DNA from: Macrolepiota albuminosa
Lineage: Eukaryota; Basidiomycota; Agaricomycetes; Agaricales; Agaricaceae
DNA length: 64,000 nucleotides
Direction: 5' to 3'
Assembly: GCA_027475525.1 (NCBI GenBank)
Contig: JAMWFC010000117.1
Span: forward strand, 682,001-746,000
Position numbers and translations under genes: made by a program. How positions within the stretch are numbered: position 1 is the stretch's first letter; each line of letters begins with the position of its first letter. The notes below the pieces were generated by a model. That model made no database searches. It had not been told where the DNA came from and worked only from the letters and a program-made list of their open reading frames with translations. Positions 33,963-45,800 of this stretch are shown here, piece after piece.

Positions 33963-34286
33963 TGATGATGGAAATGATGACTAACTCCGGCTATCACTTG
34001 TGATGTCATTCCATGATCACATACACATATGTTTTCTATTATTTCATAAATTATGCTTACATTACTTTACGATGACTCATGTATGACTTCATCATATATA
34101 CATGATGCTATAAATACATTGTCTTGCCCTGAGGTCAAGTTATCTCTCAATACTTGACACCAGGTGTGTCATTTAGTTTACTTACTCTAAAAACTTATAC
34201 TTATATCTCTTGATATTTGACACCAGATTATTATATTGTTAACTACTGTATCCGAATACATTATCCTTTACTATTATGCTGCGACA
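33963..34286 (+). repeat. Copia-2 3' LTR (324 bp)
   Basis: TGATGATGG...GCTGCGACA. Differs from the 5' LTR at about 18 positions, nearly all C/T or G/A. Confidence 0.93.
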
Positions 34287-34291
34287 CATCA

Positions 34292-34980
34292 CCATACTAT
34301 TGCATGAGTTTGCCCAATGTCCAGCAGCTCAAGTCATATCTCAGAGCCTTACCAGAGATTTTGAGCAAGCCAGTAAAGTTTAACTGACTCTTGACCAAAA
34401 AACAAGGCTGACTTAGATAATGCTAACTAGAAGAAACACAGAAGATCTGTCACAATCAATTGGAGGGAATTTAAGCAACAATTAACCAGAATCCAATTAC
34501 ATCACCACTATCTAAAACGGCTGAGGCATCTGAAGAAGTTGACAGTGAAACAAAACTGAGAAGAGCAAATTGTCTGCACCAGTTGATCTGGAAGTGGATC
34601 CTTTGCAATGGCTAGATGACAGGCTTCCAGACTTGTCTGGATTTGAAAACCATTATTTTGATCTTGCAGCTAAGTTTAAAATTTCACATTACATGCAGAT
34701 CTTGGCAGATAGCATACCTCACAGTATGATGGCATCCAAAAATAGTCAGCAGAGAGATTTGAGTTGGAGATTAGGCTCAAAAAATAGAATGAGGAAGGAT
34801 GTGGAGACCAGTGATTTCATTCCTCAGGCTAATGAGTAGGAGCAGTGGTTATAAAGTATATGGCATATGAGTAGCAGCAATTGTGTGCAAAATAGCTGCA
34901 AATAAATGCAGAGTAAGTGCAAAATAGCATGTGTACAAAGTGACAAATTTGCTGAGAATTAGGCATGCAAAATAGGGCCT
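34292..34980 (+). other. Unrecognised ORF (34570-34839) in repeat-like DNA
   Basis: An 89-codon open frame, with DPLQWLDDRLPDLSGFENHY and IPHSMMASKNSQQRDLSWRL. This looks like real, decaying protein sequence, possibly an N-terminal part of a mobile-element protein, but I cannot name it. The frame ends at TAG 34837-34839 with no continuation seen. Downstream sequence carries repeated GCAAAATAG motifs. Confidence 0.35.
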
Positions 34981-34989
34981 GAGAGGTGA

Positions 34990-35800
34990 TAGAGCAAATT
35001 TCCCAGAAAATTAGAACTCAGACCTATTTTCCACCACACTAATAAAAATTGGAACATACAAAGATTTGGTGTTCTGACTGTATGCAGAAATAGCCGTTGT
35101 GGTGGACACAGCAGATACCTCAACCAGGCATAGCTCAGCCTTGGCCATGCCTACCCACTGGAGCTGTGCCTTTGAATCAGAGGTGATGAGGTGTTTTCTT
35201 TGTTTATGAAAAGTCAAAGATAGTGTTATCAAAGGTAATTTATGAAAGACAGATATTGAGAAGGTTGGACCAGTTGTCAGAACATTAGAAAAATTGTGAT
35301 CTTGGGCAAATTGATGGAGTAGAGTCCCAAGCAGAAACAACAGCATTGAGAATGATGGTGTCTAATTTTCTCCAGTAGATAAGGAAGCAAAAAAAACTCC
35401 AGCCACCATGTTTCATTACAATGTGTGGGGGCACTCCATCTGAGAGAAGTTTAAATAAACCTCCAATGCAATAACTGTGACCATGCACAATGTCAACATT
35501 TTAAGATGAATAAATTTCTGATAGGAAAAAATGTTAATGTGAAAATGAGACTAGATTTGTATTTACTGTTTATCATTGAAATAAAAATAGCTTTTGTGAG
35601 GAATGAAATAGCAAAATTGTTGCTGTAAGTCTTGACAAGCAAATAACAAGCAAATAAAGGTGAGTCTTCTGGAGAGTAATTGATAGCTAGGTGGTTTGTA
35701 AGTGCACAAACAGGATAAAACAGATCTTCTATTTGAGTAAAAAAAACAGTCAGCACCAGTAAAGCATGTTGTTTTGGTCCAAGAAATGTGGAAAGCAATA
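34990..35800 (-). pseudogene. Tyrosine-recombinase element relic, copy B
   Basis: Minus strand. About 35760-35640 encodes YPVCALTNHLAINYSPEDSP followed by LFAC. About 35470-35290 encodes HGHSYCIGGLFKLLSDGVPP, then HIVMKHGGWSFFCFLIYWRK. The HxxR box has Cys for Arg, while the H..GGW box and the nucleophilic Tyr are kept. About 35190-35030 encodes QLQWVGMAKAELCLVEVSAV, the same downstream segment as copy A (3857-3980). Several stops and frame changes are present, so it is dead. An old Gypsy-A-type LTR starts at 35815 within or next to it. Confidence 0.65.
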
Positions 35801-36292
35801 GCACTGATAGGACCTCACACAGGCTAGGTGCATCAATAGCAGGCTCAGCACCAGCTCCAAACACCTTGCCACACTCGTCTCAAATTTGGTGCACATGATT
35901 TATTTATTTTAGGCCCTACCCAATGGCCATGCACAGCAAGCAATGTATCCAATCAGTGATGATGCTGATGGCAGCTGAAATGACAGGTGATAGCTGACAA
36001 TCATACTATCAGCAAGCAGTGATAGATGGCATCACTCAATCAGCATGTGGTACAGCTAGCCAATGACAGCACTTACAAATTGGAAATAATAGCATTTACT
36101 CATGACAGACTGCTTGACATTTTACCCTGGTACCTGATGACTCTTGGTGCTCTCTAACAGTTCAGACAAATAGCATTCTTGTTCATTTCTCACTATTTAG
36201 TTTAATGCACAGTGTCTACTTACATTCCTTATAGTTCACCACTTCTTAGCAATCCTTGGCCATTTAGCAATGGAGAACTCATATTTACTATA

Positions 36293-36512
36293 TACTGGCT
36301 CAAAAAACTGCCCCAATATTTGGCCTTTTTGGAAAGATTCACATGGTGTGCAACAATTACCTAAGCAAGAAATCGTAGAAAATCACATGACATACAACTG
36401 CATCTTGGCTTCATAATGATGTGTAGATCATGTGATTTGGACAAGAACTCGCTTATTAATAAATCAAACAAAATATTCAATCATTGGGGCAGTTTTTTGA
36501 CCCACTCTAATT
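36293..36512. repeat. Tc1 element, left inverted repeat (~215 bp)
   Basis: Matches the complement of about 37680-37895. Includes AAATCACATGACATACAACT and TTAATAAATCAAACAAAATA. Confidence 0.8.
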
Positions 36513-36535
36513 TACTCTAATTTTCAGATCTAGTA

Positions 36536-37640
36536 CTTGGTATGGCCTCCATTTGCCTTTATAACTCCTTTGATGCTTCTAGGCATGCTCTCTATGAGGC
36601 TTTGACATACCTCTGGTGGTATTTTATTCCACTCCTTGACCACTCTCTCCCACAACTCATGCATTCCTTTAGGGGGTATCTCATACTCCAAAAGTTTGTG
36701 CTTGATGTAAACTCAGAGGTGTTCAATGGGATTGAGGTCAGGGGATTGGGCAGGCCAGGATATCACAATGATGTTGTTATCAGAAAACCAGGTTGTTGCT
36801 TGTTTGGAGGTGTGTTTTGGATCATTGTCCTGCTGAAAATATCATTCTTCCTCCTCCATTTCCAACTTCTCAAAGCTTTCCACCACTACCTCATCTAAAA
36901 TCTCACAATACTGTGCAGCATCCATCTTCTCCTGAACTTCTATGAGCTTCTCTACTCTATTCCAACCCATGCAGCCCCATACCATTAAATTGTTTCCTCC
37001 TCCATGCTTGACAGTTGGTGTAGTGATGCAGTCAGATAGTGGTTCTGTTGGAATTTTCCACACATATACCTTCCTATCTGATCCAATTCAATTGATCTTT
37101 GTCTCATCACTCCACAAAACCCTTTTTCAATCCTTCATTGTCTAGTTTTCATGATACTGAGCAAACTTGAGCTGGTTTGCATAATGAGCAGCCTTGAGCA
37201 TAGGAACTTTCTTCTTTGTTGCTGAGCAAAAACCTGCCTTTTTCAATGCATTCCTGACTGTCTGAGGATTGACAGGACTGGAGATGACAGAATTGATGAA
37301 CTGTGTAGCTTGAACAGCATTATCCAGCTTCCCAGTAGTAATTTAATGAGTAATAGACTGTTTGTCACATGCTGTAAGCTTGAAAGGACAATCTTCAGGA
37401 TGATTCTCTTTGTTGCTCTCCAGTTTTTTGCTGATCTTCTCCACAGTGCCCTTTTCCAGGCCAGTTTTTGCTTGGATTTGATGCTAAGAATACCCCTCAT
37501 TGAGGAGAGAAGCAACAGAAGAGCAATTGACAGCAGAAACAGGTCACATAATGGTGGTAGAGTGTTAAGATAATGATTGATTAAAGTTGAACATGTCAAA
37601 TTACATGACATTGCTTTTACTTCCCACAAGGTGTTTCCAT
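36536..37640 (-). pseudogene. Tc1-type DD34E transposase, inactive
   Basis: Minus-strand coding with shifts. It includes KVYVWKIPTEPLSDC, then VKHGGGNNLMVWGCMGWNRV (first catalytic Asp region replaced or shifted), [19 protein letters not shown] (second Asp) and [15 protein letters not shown] (Glu of DD34E). TGA follows IEHL, where Trp is expected. A frame break with stops lies near 36842-36850, and the N-terminal third (37640-37240) reads only in another frame. The C-terminus ends KGVIKANGGHTKY. Confidence 0.8.
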
Positions 37641-37679
37641 CTTCTACTGCTGAAAAGTATTGAGAAAATATGAAAATTA

Positions 37680-37895
37680 AAGTGAGTCAAAAAACTGCTC
37701 CAATAATAGAATATTTTGTTTGATTTATTAAGAATAAGTTCTTGTTCAAATCACATGATTTATATATCATTATAAAGCCAGGATGCAGTTGTATGTCATG
37801 TGATTTTCTACTATTTTCTGCTTAGATAGTTGTTGCATATCATATGAATCTTTCTAAAAAGGCCAAACATTGAGAGGCAGTTTTTTGAGCCAGTG
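37680..37895. repeat. Tc1 element, right inverted repeat (~215 bp)
   Basis: Complement of the left arm, ending GCAGTTTTTTGAGCCAGTG before TA. Confidence 0.8.
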
Positions 37896-38009
37896 TATAT
37901 TCTATTAGTACAGTGATGATGCCAACTGTGGTTGGGTGTTGTCAGGAGACTCCTCATTTCTTCTTTTCTTCACTCCTGATCTCTTCACTCTCCCTTCATT
38001 CATTCTCTT

Positions 38010-38480
38010 ATTTCTTCTGACATTATTTCATTTTACTGTTTCTATTCTTTCAACACTATCTGTTAGTACTACTCTCAGCCCTTGAGGTGCTCTGGTTCTT
38101 TAGCTACCATTCAGACAAGTGTGGGCTCCTCAGCACCACTTCCAGACCGCTTATATAAGCCAGAGTTTGCCAAAGTTTGCCCCTTATTTGTGCAATTGTT
38201 TGTGTAGGCAATTTTTGAGTTTTTAAGGTTTTGTTGTAAGAGTTTGCCAAAGTTTGCCCCTTATTTGTGCAATTGTTTGTGTAGGCAATTTTTGAGTTTT
38301 TAAGGTTTTGTTGTACTGTACAGTTGTTTCCCATGCTTCAGAGGCCCCAGAAGCATTCAACCTGGCATAAGAAATTCCTAGACTTGTTCTCTTTGGATTT
38401 CCCTCTGCCAGGTGAGTAGCTATCATGATATTGTCAGTATATATTCTAATACACTTTGGATCTCCCTCTGCCAGCTGTGT
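38010..38480. other. No gene seen; contains a 77-bp duplication
   Basis: Low-complexity TTTTGAG/TTTGCC-rich sequence between the old LTR and the Gypsy-C RT fragment. No recognisable coding. Confidence 0.4.
38162..38315. repeat. 77-bp exact tandem duplication (38162-38238, 38239-38315)
   Basis: Identical abutting copies in non-coding DNA. Confidence 0.95.
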
Positions 38481-38489
38481 GACTGAGCC

Positions 38490-38957
38490 ACAGCCTCTAG
38501 AGGTTGCCCTTACAGCTTGAGTATCTCATAATGCCTTTCAGAATGACTAACTCCCCTGCCACGTTCCAATACTTCATGAACAACATCTTCCACAACATGA
38601 GCAATGTCTTTGTCATCATTTACCTGGACGACATCCTCATTTACTCCAACTCAAAGAAGGATCACCAGAAGCATGTCCAGCAAGTCCTTGAATGCCTCCA
38701 GGAGCACAACCTCCATGCCAAGCCCAAGAAGTGCTCGTTCCACATCAAAGAGATCAAATACCTTCGCATTATAGTGTCTCTGAATAGTGTTTGCATGGAC
38801 CCCCATAAGATCAAGGCCATTGTCAACTGGCCGCAGCCCTGGAACGTCAAGGAAGTACAGTCTTTTCTGGGTTTGACCCCCATAAGATCAAGGCCATTGT
38901 CAACTGGCCGCAGCCCTGGAACGTCAAGGAAGTACAGTCTTTTCTGGGTTTTGCTAA
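38490..38957 (+). pseudogene. Gypsy-C reverse transcriptase fragment, left part
   Basis: Ty3/gypsy RT from the palm onward: EYLIMPFRMTNSPATFQYFM, then VIIYLDDILIYSNS (YLDD catalytic box), KCSFHIKEIKYL and [16 protein letters not shown]. The left edge is abrupt. Gypsy-B is inserted right after FANF, and the reading resumes at 50538. One 77-bp duplication (38798-38951) lies inside. Confidence 0.88.
38798..38951. repeat. 77-bp exact tandem duplication (38798-38874, 38875-38951)
   Basis: Identical copies in the Gypsy-C RT. Removing one restores [10 protein letters not shown] in frame. Confidence 0.95.
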
Positions 38958-38962
38958 CTTCT

Positions 38963-39273
38963 TGTAGCGTAGTCCACTATGTGGCGTTGGCCACATAGCT
39001 TTACTTACTGTAGAGTAGTTTATATTATATTATATTTATTATAATATAATATTAGTTTACATTATTATAAATAGTTTTACCAGCTGCTTACAAAGCAGCT
39101 TATTTTTGTGTTTTATTATAATATAATATTAGTTTACATTATTATAAATAGTTTTACCAGCTGCTTACAAAGCAGCTTATTTTTGTGTTTATACTACATA
39201 GTCAATAGACCGGACTGGTCTGATTCTGTGCAGTGTGAACATTAAGCTCACAACTTCCTGTAACTTCGTTACA
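38963..39273 (+). repeat. Gypsy-B 5' LTR (234 bp plus 77-bp duplication)
   Basis: Identical to the right LTR except about three transitions and an extra 77 bp. The right LTR, which lacks it, shows that the duplication is not part of the LTR. Confidence 0.93.
39035..39188. repeat. 77-bp exact tandem duplication (39035-39111, 39112-39188)
   Basis: Present in the left Gypsy-B LTR but absent from the right LTR. Confidence 0.95.
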
Positions 39274-39845
39274 TTTTTTTGAATCCGCCAGCTAGGATCT
39301 ATTGCCTAGCATCCGACATCAGTCGCTGAGTTTGTTGACAGAACTCTATCAGCTTCTCGAGCTTCTTGCACAGCCACACCATACAAATTTCAAACAGGGG
39401 ATTGATGAGTAATCCCATACCTGCAATGCCCACTGACAGCGGGCGAAATGTCCACGACCTACGGGGAGACCCAGCAGACACCCAGGACGTGTCAGCGTCC
39501 AATGCAGGTCAGGTAAGACCCAAGGCTCGAGACCGAGGTCAGAGTACCAACCTGGCCGGGAATGAGAGCGAGGCCCGGAGAGCTGAAAGCTCACAGCAGG
39601 ACGGTCCGCAATGTCTCCAGGACAAGATGCCCGGGGGATTAATGCCCCCAGTGACGCAGCTGCCAGAAGGACCATGACGGTCTAGCCGATTGGCTTTCAA
39701 AGGACCCCTGGAGGACGGCTGACAGTCAACCGGCGCCTATGGCGCCCCAGGAGACGCCGAGTTGTCAGTATGGACTGGGAGAGCCCTCCCTGCAAGCCGG
39801 AGTATTGTGACCAGGCGGTCCACCGCGGGCTCAATGCCTTTTAAA
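39274..39845 (+). other. Gypsy-B leader between 5' LTR and gag
   Basis: Starts TTTTTTTGAATCCGCCAGC. No clear tRNA primer site was identified. A 103-codon open frame (39366-39677) shows no family motif and may be chance or a short leader peptide. Confidence 0.5.
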
Positions 39846-42800
39846 ATGGCGGAAGCCCGCATAGAGGAGGTACCGGAGGAGGCTGCAAGGCCTGAAGTAT
39901 CCCACGCAGAAAACTGATTCCCACGCACACCAGCAGTGGAGGAAGCTCCGGAGGTTGTAGAGCTTCCAGAGGAGGTGATGGAGTCATCAAGTGACGACGA
40001 CGCCGGAGCAGAGGAACAGCGGCTGAAAACCGCGTACACCGTGCGCTTGCAGATGTTCTGGGACTTGCACCCAGAAGTGATGAAATACACCACCCAAGCG
40101 TGACTTGAGTGCTACGCGTCAGTCCATATAGTAGCACTTAGGCAACAAGGGCACGAAGTGCCCAATGTATTCAGTACAAAATATACTGATTTAATAGTGA
40201 GAGTGCTCACGATGGAGCTGCAAATGTATGTGCAGCGGAAGGCCACACGGCAATCGGGGGTCTCGACCCCCTGGAGCCACACGTCCGAGGAATGCTCGGC
40301 ACGACGCAATCAAGACGTCGGAATTGAGCTAGTGGAGGCACTAGCACGGGCGCAAGAAGTGCCCGAAGTAAGACCAGTGAGTACTTTTTATACTCCAGCA
40401 GGACAAGGGTAGCGTGAGGAGCCCCCACACATGCGTAACCATGACCATAGGACAGATATGTCAGGTCCGGATGGGCACGATAGTACCGTGCTCAAGGTGG
40501 AGAGCGAGGCATCTGTGATGCCACATGTGCCCATGGCCGACACGTTGAGCGACAGAGTCATGTATCAACGTATGCGCAATGGCGACCTCAGGACTAAGGG
40601 ACAGTCCCTTATCGACGATCAGGGCATTGTATTCAAGGGCACTAAGCCCATTGACAAGATGCGTCGTCAATTCATCATGCAGGGTCAGGAGAATCAAGCT
40701 TCTCCAGTTCCAGGGCAGCGCAACGATCATGATCGAGGAGACTTTCTCGATCGAGATGGCGCTACGAGACGTGATGTCCCTGGTAATGGCCGGGATGACA
40801 GCCCTAGGTCAATTCCTCGAGACAAGGGCAATTATGCCCACAGTCGAGGAGGCTCGGGACGTCCTCTGCAGGGTGGACGAGGGAAGTCACTTCCCCATGC
40901 CGCTGATTTGGCGACTAGATCCCCGGATCAGCGGGAGGCCATTCGAATGTATCGTGAAGCCATGCACAATCGCCTGCATTGAGTAGTCGATGATGCCCTG
41001 GGTGTAACCTTACAGTTACCTGATGGAGTGAAGCTGCGTAAAGCAGACAGTAGGCACATTCGTGCCTATACGGGCGCGTCCAAGTTCAGCGACCTGGAAG
41101 ATTGGGCGATGGATGTATGCACCCATCTTGCCATGTGCTTATATGGAGGCGACCGTATGGAACGAGAACAAATCTTTGTTCTTCCTGAGTTCTTGGCCGG
41201 AGAGGCCATGGGATGGTTTCGATGGGCAGTACTGCACGTCAACCGTGTCCAATATGACTGGACATTCAAAGGAGTCCTTACAGGACTGTATAATCGATTT
41301 GTACACCCCTCAACGCTCCAGGATGCAAGGCGGGACTTCCAGTCCGCCAAGTACACCGAGAAGTTAGGAGTGCAAGGGTTCTATGATACCCTTAATGACC
41401 ATGCCCAGAACATGGCAGTATACCTGGACGGGTACACAATGCTCAAAACGTTCTTGGATGGCATTCCAGCGGACATGCGCCGCTATTTAATACGTGAGGA
41501 CGGATTGTCCCCAGAAGTCAACGATGTAGAAGAGTTTGTGGCATATGCCATCAGGTATGAGCAGTCTCTGAAGACTGCTAACCACTACGAGCATCGGAGT
41601 GGACACAAAGGAGGACCCAGGCAACTACCGCCTGGTGGGACACCCTCACGGGGTCAGCATGTGGGGACCTTCCTGGCCAAAAAGACCGATTTGGACCATG
41701 ACCGCAACACGCGGTTTGTTGTACGCAGAACCCCTGCGGCGAACCGAGGGCAGAGCCGCCCATGCCCAGATCGGGCGTCGGACGGAGACCGTCCTAAACC
41801 AAGGCCGGACTTCAAACCGGCCAACCCACCAGGTCAGATGGGGACTTGTTTCATGTGTGGCCAACCAGGCCACTACGCTACCAACTGCCCCGCGAAGCCA
41901 GGAGCCCCGAGGAAGGGGTATACACCCCGCGCCCACCTTTGAGCTGCACATACTGCAGCTACGAGTGGGAGTGACGGAGACATATTTGCCAAGTCTGAGG
42001 CAGAGCACCCCACAAACGACCAGGAGCCCCCAGAGGAGGCATCGGGCGCCGAGCCCAAGAGTGTGGTCGTGGAGGGGGAGGAGTACGTCACAGTCGACGT
42101 ATATGATGACGTCTACAACAATGAGTACTACAGTCGCGACAGCGACTCCGAGTGCCTAGCGGCGATGATGGATTGGCCGTCCACAAATGATTCCAAATGG
42201 AATAACGTGGTTCGGATGAAGAAGGTGACTCTTCGTCGTGCAGAGGGCACTTTGCAGCGCCCTACATTGAAACGAGCAGACAAGGAGTGCCTGGTCTCGT
42301 ATGTGGACATAGACGGCCACAAGGCATGGACCCTATGGGACTCTGGGAGTACTACGTCGGGCATAACGCCCCAGTTTGCCCATGTGTACGGAATATCCGT
42401 GCAGGAGTTGGATATGCCATTGGCATTACAGCTGGGCACCGTAGGGAGCCGAGCCATGGTGCAGTATGGGACAAATGTGACTGTCCAAACGCGCCATTGG
42501 CATTACAGCTGGGCACCGTAGGGAGCCGAGCCATGGTGCAGTATGGGACAAATGTGACTGTCCAAACGCCGGGCTCACATAGCCGGGAATACATGGATGT
42601 AGCAAACTTCGATCGCTACGATATGATACTGGGAACACCATTCATGCGGCGTAACAAAGTCATATTAGACTTTGACCATTGTCAGGTGCTAGTGAATGGG
42701 AAAGTGATCCCAGCTGAGCGAGCTACAGCAGACGACACTGATAATCGTCTGCGACGTCATCGCACTATGAAGAAACGCAAGGACTCTCCATGACTGGGCT

Positions 42801-45800
42801 GGCGCAGAGTGCCGGCTGTGGAGGATGTGGAGGAAGAAGTGCAGGCTATGCCTGGACTGAGCGCAGACCACAACGTGGTAATGATGAGTGAGGAGGAGTA
42901 TCAAGCCTCCAAGAGGAGCAACAAGCAAATAATCGCTCCTGATGTTCGAGGCGCAAAGCCTCCAGACAAGCGCCATCGAAAGGCGAGACAACGGGAGGAC
43001 TCAGTGGATGTATGTCCACCTACGTCCTCACAAGTCAAGTTGGAAGACTTGAGAGACAGCATCTGAGAGGTGGAAGCCTCAGGAAAGGGGGACACACGGT
43101 CCCTATGGGAGCGACCAGCCCCCCTGCTGGAGTACGACTGGGCATACGACCCCCGAATGCCGCAAGAGTGGAACGAGCTGGTGGCAGCCACATGTGCGCA
43201 AAATGCGCACCAGAGACGGATGACCGTCAACCCAGCGTATTGCTAGCCAGCCTCGGACGAGGTGTCCGTAGCGTACTCACTTGTATGTGAGGGGAAAAGC
43301 CTTGTGGCCTATAAGGCAGCGGCAGCAGGTGCTCCGCTGAGACTACATATACCCAATGACAGTGTCAATCGGGTGCTCGCAATGCGCGAGCAGTATGCAC
43401 TGCCGCCTCGGCCACCCTCAGAGATGGTGGAAGTACTTCCCCCGGTGAGTATGAAGGGGAAGCAGAAGGCGACAAGCCTTAGTGAGGAAGATATTCCTCG
43501 GTTGCGTCAGCAATAGCAAGAAGAATTTGCCAACATGGTCAACGGGACCAAGGAGGAGCTGCCGCCATGGTGGGAGGTGAACCATGAGATCAATCTCATA
43601 GACAAGAGCAAGCAGTATAAGTACCACTTGCCGCGCTGCCTGCGCGCCCTCCAGGAGCAACTACGCGATAAGACTAATCGCTATTTGAATGCTCAATGGT
43701 GGTCCCCATACACCACCGCTCAAGCTGCACCATTATTGTGCATCCCGAAGAAGGATGGAACCCTTCGAACAGCTCTTGATGCACGTCAGCGCAATGACAA
43801 TACCATAAAGGATGTAACTCCTTTACCAGATCAAGAGGTGATCTGGGAAGACGTGGCTCGGGCGAAGTATCGCTCAAAGATTGACCTTACTGACGCTTAC
43901 AAGCAGGTGCGCATTCGCACCGAGGACGTACCCAAGACCGTATTTGCATCGATCATGGGCACGTTCACGAGCAATATAATGCAGATTGGAGACTGTAATG
44001 CTCCAGCAACTTTCCAGAGGCTAATGACCTCTATCTTCCGAGACGTAATAGGATGTTTTATGCACGTCCACTTAGATGACATATTCATCTACTCGGATTC
44101 TATGGAGGAGCATGAGCAGCACCTCAGAGTCATATTTGAACGACTGCGCAAGTACAAGTTGTACTTGAAGTGGAAGAAATGTGAGCTCTACGCTCAGAGT
44201 ATAGACTGCCTAGGGCATGTCATTGATGAGCGGGGTATCCACCCCGATCAGGACAAGCTCGATCGTACGCTCAGAGTATAGACTGCCTAGGGCATGTCAT
44301 TGATGAGCGGGGTATCCACCCCGATCAGGACAAGCTCGATCGCATTTGGGAGTGGCAAACGCCCCAAAACTACAATGACATCCAACGATTCGTTGGCCTT
44401 GTCAACTACATATCGAGCTTCTTGCCCGATGTCACAGCCTATACTGGGCCACTTATGGCCATGACGCAGAACGGGTCACCGTTCAATTGGAGGCCGTTGC
44501 ACCAGTGGTGCTTCGAGATGGTCAAACGGATCTGTACAAAGACTCCGGTGATTCGACCAATCGACCCTAGACGGGACGAGCCGATATGGCTCATTTGTGA
44601 CGTGTCCAAGACAGGCGTCGGAGCCATGTATGGTCAGGGAAGCAGCTGGCAGACGTGCCGCCCAGCAGGGTTCATGTCGAAGAAGTTCACAATGGCCCAG
44701 CAAAACTATGCGGTGCATGAGCTGGAGACTCTTGCCATACTCGAGGCCCTCCTCAAATGGGAGGATAAGCTGATGGGATATCCCATCCACATCATAACGG
44801 ACCACAAGGCCCTTGAGTTCTTCAAAACTCAGGTGAACTTGTCGCTGCGTCAGCGACGGTGGATAGACTACATGTCGAGATATCAGTTCGACATCACCTA
44901 TGTTAAAGGTGAACTCAACAAAGTGGCAGACTGCTTGTTACGCTACTTTGAGAGTGATGTAGTCGGAGAGGCTCACGAGCCTCATGAGTATGTGCAGGCA
45001 GACTGCCGCATAGACCCAGACGGAGAGGACTTACCTCTCCACCGATACCAGGAGCTCAGGAAGCATGTCCTGGAAGTACGCGCTATGCGTGACGATGAAC
45101 GGAGGCGAAGCACTCACCTCAGAGAGCAGCGTGAAGAGCGGGATGTGGCCGCCCAGTTGCTCAAGGAGCATGAAGCTGTGGACCCAGCGTCTACTAGGGA
45201 GCACGAGCACCACGATATACCCGTTATGCTTGTGGAGATGCTCAAAGGCAAATTGCCTTCATCCCAGCCCCCTAGCCTGGTCAACGACGACTTCCAGAAG
45301 GAAGTGGTGCAGGACTATGGCGATGATTCTCTCTTTGCTGAAATACTCACCAATCCTGACGACCATCCTTGGTTCAGGCATGAGCCTGGTGGACTGATTA
45401 CGACGGAGAACCGTCAAGGGGTGGCAGTGGTGTGCCTCCCCCGTATGCGAACCATTATTACGCGGGTCTTGGACCAGGCCCATGCACTGGTGGGGCACTT
45501 TGGTGCTGCCCGGACGTTGGGCTACATCCGAAGATGGTATTGGTGGCCACGTATGGCCCAGGAAGTGACTAAGTTTTGCGCCTCATGCGCAGCATGTCAG
45601 AGGGCAAAGTTGCCCCCTGGATCCCCTCCCGGAAAACTACACCAGCTGGCCGTGCCGGTGAAACCTTGGGATTCAATTGGAATGGACTTTGTAGATCCCT
45701 TTCCTGAGTCCAGAGGGTTCGATTACCTCTGGGTGGTCATATGCCGCATGACAAGCATGGTGCACCTCATACCGGTGCGAACTACGCTGACGGCTAAGGA

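Larger units (their letters stand above)
26600..34286 (+). mobile_element. Copia-2, older Ty1/copia retrotransposon with nested insertions
   Basis: 7687 bp. The TSD CATCA is at 26595-26599 and 34287-34291. 324-bp LTRs lie at 26600-26923 and 33963-34286 and differ at about 18 sites, virtually all transitions. The PBS GGTTATGGGCC (26924-26934) follows the 5' LTR, and the polypurine tract AAGTGGGAG (33954-33962) precedes the 3' LTR. Gag-pol is interrupted by insertions at 28130-29058, 29072-30087 and 31038-31968, and by many stops. Confidence 0.93.
36293..37895 (-). mobile_element. Tc1/mariner DNA transposon with ~215-bp inverted repeats
   Basis: About 1.6 kb between TA dinucleotides (36291-36292 and 37896-37897). 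The ends are ACTGGCTCAAAAAACTGCC and its complement, and similarity extends about 215 bp inward on each side. Each arm ends internally in a second copy of the AAAAAACTG motif. The two arms differ at several dozen positions, so the copy is old. Confidence 0.85.
35815..38010 (+). mobile_element. Old Gypsy-A-type LTR, split by a Tc1/mariner copy
   Basis: Starts TGATAGGACCTCACAC and follows the Gypsy-A LTR with many changes (ATGCTGATGGCAGCTGAAATG, a GATGGCATCA block, an ACAGACAA block). It resumes after the Tc1 insertion at 37896 with TATTCTATTAGTAC and GATGATGCCAACTGTGGTTG. The right end is unclear. The flanking 4-mer at 35811-35814 is GCAC. Confidence 0.55.

Noticed and set aside
36542..36898. 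Plus-strand 118-aa ORF as a gene
   Set aside because: It is the complement of the Tc1 transposase C-terminus, which carries recognisable motifs on the minus strand.
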